Made by a program: the position numbers and the translations under genes. The notes under the pieces were generated by a model. That model did not search any database and had not been told where the DNA came from. It worked only from the letters and a program-made list of their open reading frames with translations. Positions 61,754 through 64,000 of a stretch of 64,000 bases of DNA are shown here, in pieces (position 1 is the first letter of the stretch; the number at the start of each line of letters is the position of its first letter). The DNA comes from Sabellastarte sp. h YS-2021 (lineage: Eukaryota; Annelida; Polychaeta; Sabellida; Sabellidae): contig OZ024933.1 in NCBI GenBank assembly GCA_964017235.1, positions 64,214,255 to 64,278,254 of the forward strand, given 5' to 3'.

Positions 61754-63122
61754 CATAACAGCCTCTTTGGTTATAAGTCGGCTTAATCTTAGGCTAACTT
61801 GCATATGTAACTGGGGTATTATGAAATAAAGATACTCTGTTTTCTAAATAAAAAAAAAAACATCCAAAGAGTACTGTTTTGATGCTGTGCAGAATCAGTC
61901 TGCTTCAGTAATCCTCTGTGTATGATTTATATAAACTTGCATAAAAAAGTCCACATTCCTTCCATGAAGACCCTCTAGCAACTGAAGATATTGCAGATTG
62001 TGAAGTCTTCAGAATATCACTGGGATAAAACTAGCCTTGCGTAAGGCCCATATATGTATAATATGTTCAGAATAGGTGCAGAAATATTTGGCAGTCATAA
62101 GGTACGCATTCAGAATTTCAAAGCAAGAAGTCAAGCTCTCTTTCTGTTAGCTGTTTGTTTCTTTTAAGATCAGTACATGTATGAGTACATAATAGAAACT
62201 GAAACTCCATTATCTGAACTGAAAACTTTCCCAAACTGCAAAGGAACTTGAGCCATCAGCAAGGCTAGGATAAAACAAGGGCATTCATAAACCTTTTTTG
62301 CAGAGTTGCAAATGTGGGCTGCTTGAGTTAGGGAGCCAGGATAAAAGTTTGGAAATTAATAGTAGCTATTATAAATATTAGGACTTGTGTGTGTGGGAAA
62401 AGCAAAGCATTTCTCCAATGGGAGATCCTCCTGTAAATCTTTAGGATGCTAATCAGAAAAACTGGCTGGGAAAAAAACAAGAGAAAATACTGCATGGGAA
62501 TAACTGAATTACCATAGATTTACAACTGGGAACTCCACAGAGCCGAAAACACAAGTTTTAAGATAAAAAGAGTTTTGAAGAAAATGATAACAGAAATCTA
62601 TGCAAGTTGGAAACCAAGAACAAAAATTTGGCTCCAATTTGAGAGTGTTAGAGTATTTGAGGATTACCTTTGCATGCCAGATTTTCGGTGCTTTAGATGT
62701 GATAAAGTTTCCAGCATTTTGATGTTTTATCCTTTAAATGAATGAAAGGGATGCAAAAATGAATAGCATTTAAGTGGGAAGAAGAATTTACAATCTCCAT
62801 TTACTTTTTTGTACCCATCTTTCTTCTACTATTACATTTATTTCCCATTATGACATGTTCATTTTGTCCAGTGCAATTATACTGTATCACTTTCATAGAT
62901 GTTGCCTCGTTTTAAATACACAAAAGTATAATTCCACATATATATAAGTTAGTATAAAACATAAAAGACAAATGGCTCCATTAAACGGTGTATTACGGTA
63001 GGGAGAGGAAGCAGAATTGCTATAAAACTGGGAGAAAATTAACTAATAGTTCCTATTATAAATATATCATGATCTGCCCATGAAATGGTGAAGCTTCCTG
63101 CCAAATTGCTATAAATTGTTGT

Positions 63123-63351
63123 TAGAGTAAGAAATCTAAAATTCGCCAGGAATCTAAAATTCGCCACCTCTAAAACCTTAGTTAATTTTATGAAGAAAAT
63201 GATGTTTTTGTCTAAAAATTGGTATTTTTCAGTTCAAAAAGCCTTAATTTACTATACAGTCAACACATCTCACCACAATTCATTTATTTTATTAGTATTT
63301 TTACCTGTGGCGAATTTCAGATATGTGGCGAATTTTAGATTTCTTACTCTA
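63123..63351. mobile_element. TA-flanked MITE, 229 bp (mariner-like)
   Basis: TAGAGTAAGAAATCTAAAATTCGCC at the left is the perfect complement of GGCGAATTTTAGATTTCTTACTCTA at the right. It is the same length, orientation and near-identical sequence as 48412-48640. Its intact 25-bp TIRs suggest recent spread. Confidence 0.88.
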
Positions 63352-63534
63352 ATAGTCACAGCTAGGCAGTCATCTCTGCTCCCAAACCAGAAAACCCTGC
63401 TTCGCTTCATTCACAAGTACGTCAGTCAGTAGGGACTGATCTTCTGTCATTGATTATGGATCATTGTAGCATGGATTCTTTCATTGAGCATTAGGCAAAC
63501 TTGAGACAAAAAAGTCCACATTGCAAGTTTATGT

Positions 63535-63783
63535 ACGTGACTGCGTTGAGATGTGACAATTCGCCATACCACTGTGAAATTCACCACTGGGTTGCATTGT
63601 CTTTAAAACATTAGGTAACAGGAAGTAATATTCATTAATGACATTCAATAAGAAAGTAGATCTATGACCTAAAATTGTAGATAAAGAAAAAGCAGATTTA
63701 TTTGAGTGTGTCTCCAAATGGTGTGGGGGGTTCTCAGTGGCAAATTTCATATACTGTGGCAAATTGGTATTTCTTACTGTAAT
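63535..63783. mobile_element. Diverged relative of the TA-flanked MITE
   Basis: ACAATTCGCCATACCACTGTGAAATTCACC near the left and GTGGCAAATTTCATATACTGTGGCAAATT..ATTTCTTACTGTAATA at the right echo the paired GGCGAAT motifs of 63123-63351. The left terminus is not recognisable and the interior differs. Confidence 0.45.
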
Positions 63784-64000
63784 ATGTTTTTTCTTCAACC
63801 TAAATGCCTTCTTTCTCCTTCAACCAGTATTTCTACGACACTTAAGTCACCATAATATTCGCCAAACCCTGTGTAAGTAGATGGAGGGGGGAAAAAGCCA
63901 CGCATGAGATTCTAGAGAATATTTAATGATGACGAGTTGGACAAGTTCAGAAATTGCTGCAGAGGGGGATCACAACCTATGCGTAGATATTATGCTGATC

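Larger units (their letters stand above)
60243..64000 (+). other. Musashi intron downstream of the last visible exon (partial)
   Basis: The donor is gtaagc at 60243. The next exon would start inside RNP1 with an FGFVTF-coding segment in phase 1; I searched by eye and did not find one, so the intron runs beyond the window. Besides the listed minisatellite, MITEs and hAT fragment, 60243-61140 and 61754-63122 show only AT-rich sequence. Confidence 0.8.

Overview
The window reads as AT-rich animal genomic DNA. No prokaryotic-style gene is present: the longest open frame is about 130 codons, and it lies inside a mobile element. The only gene I can support is a Musashi-type RNA-binding protein gene on the + strand. 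Three exons are visible, at 4630-4680, 31723-31812 and 60194-60242. They encode the linker after RRM1 and the first half of RRM2. The introns between them are about 27.0 kb and 28.4 kb. RRM1 exons must lie to the left of the window, and the rest of RRM2 plus the C-terminal region to the right. The repeat content (Helitron-like elements with a GCC microsatellite and tandem ~350-bp monomers, TGACCTTTGACCT repeats, many small hAT-like elements) suggests a marine lophotrochozoan, most likely a bivalve mollusc. That assignment comes from recalled repeat types, not from a search.

Nearly all other recognisable content is intronic mobile DNA without coding capacity. (1) About 18 short hAT-like miniature elements are bounded by TIRs of the form TAGGG.TG or TAGTG.TG. 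Nine have perfect 8-bp target-site duplications and six have 7/8 matches. (2) Three PIF/Harbinger-like MITEs have TTA or TAA duplications. (3) A pair of TA-flanked 229-bp MITEs (48412 and 63123) share 25-bp TIRs. (4) Helitron-like elements have 5'-TC and hairpin-CTAG-T ends; the clearest is 23874-26848. (5) Several tRNA-derived SINE-like pieces and tandem or simple repeats are present, including (GCC)n, G38, C17 and a 21-bp minisatellite.

Layout. 1-4629: intron upstream of the first visible exon, with one small hAT element. 4681-31722: intron dominated by nested elements at 10.6-11.8, 14.3-17.3, 20.6-22.8, 23.9-26.8 and 28.8-29.7 kb, plus a Helitron-like element at 6.5-7.6 kb. 31813-60193: intron with scattered hAT-like copies (35.7, 40, 46, 48, 49 and 58 kb), a second Helitron-like copy (35.2-36.4 kb), a SINE and a Harbinger-like MITE at 53.3 kb. 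60243-64000: the next intron, with a minisatellite and MITEs.

The most notable structural feature is repeated nesting of small elements inside other small elements, up to three deep, with the insertion order readable from intact target duplications. I found no convincing novel biological system, only an unusually clear record of MITE and Helitron activity in two giant introns of a conserved developmental gene.
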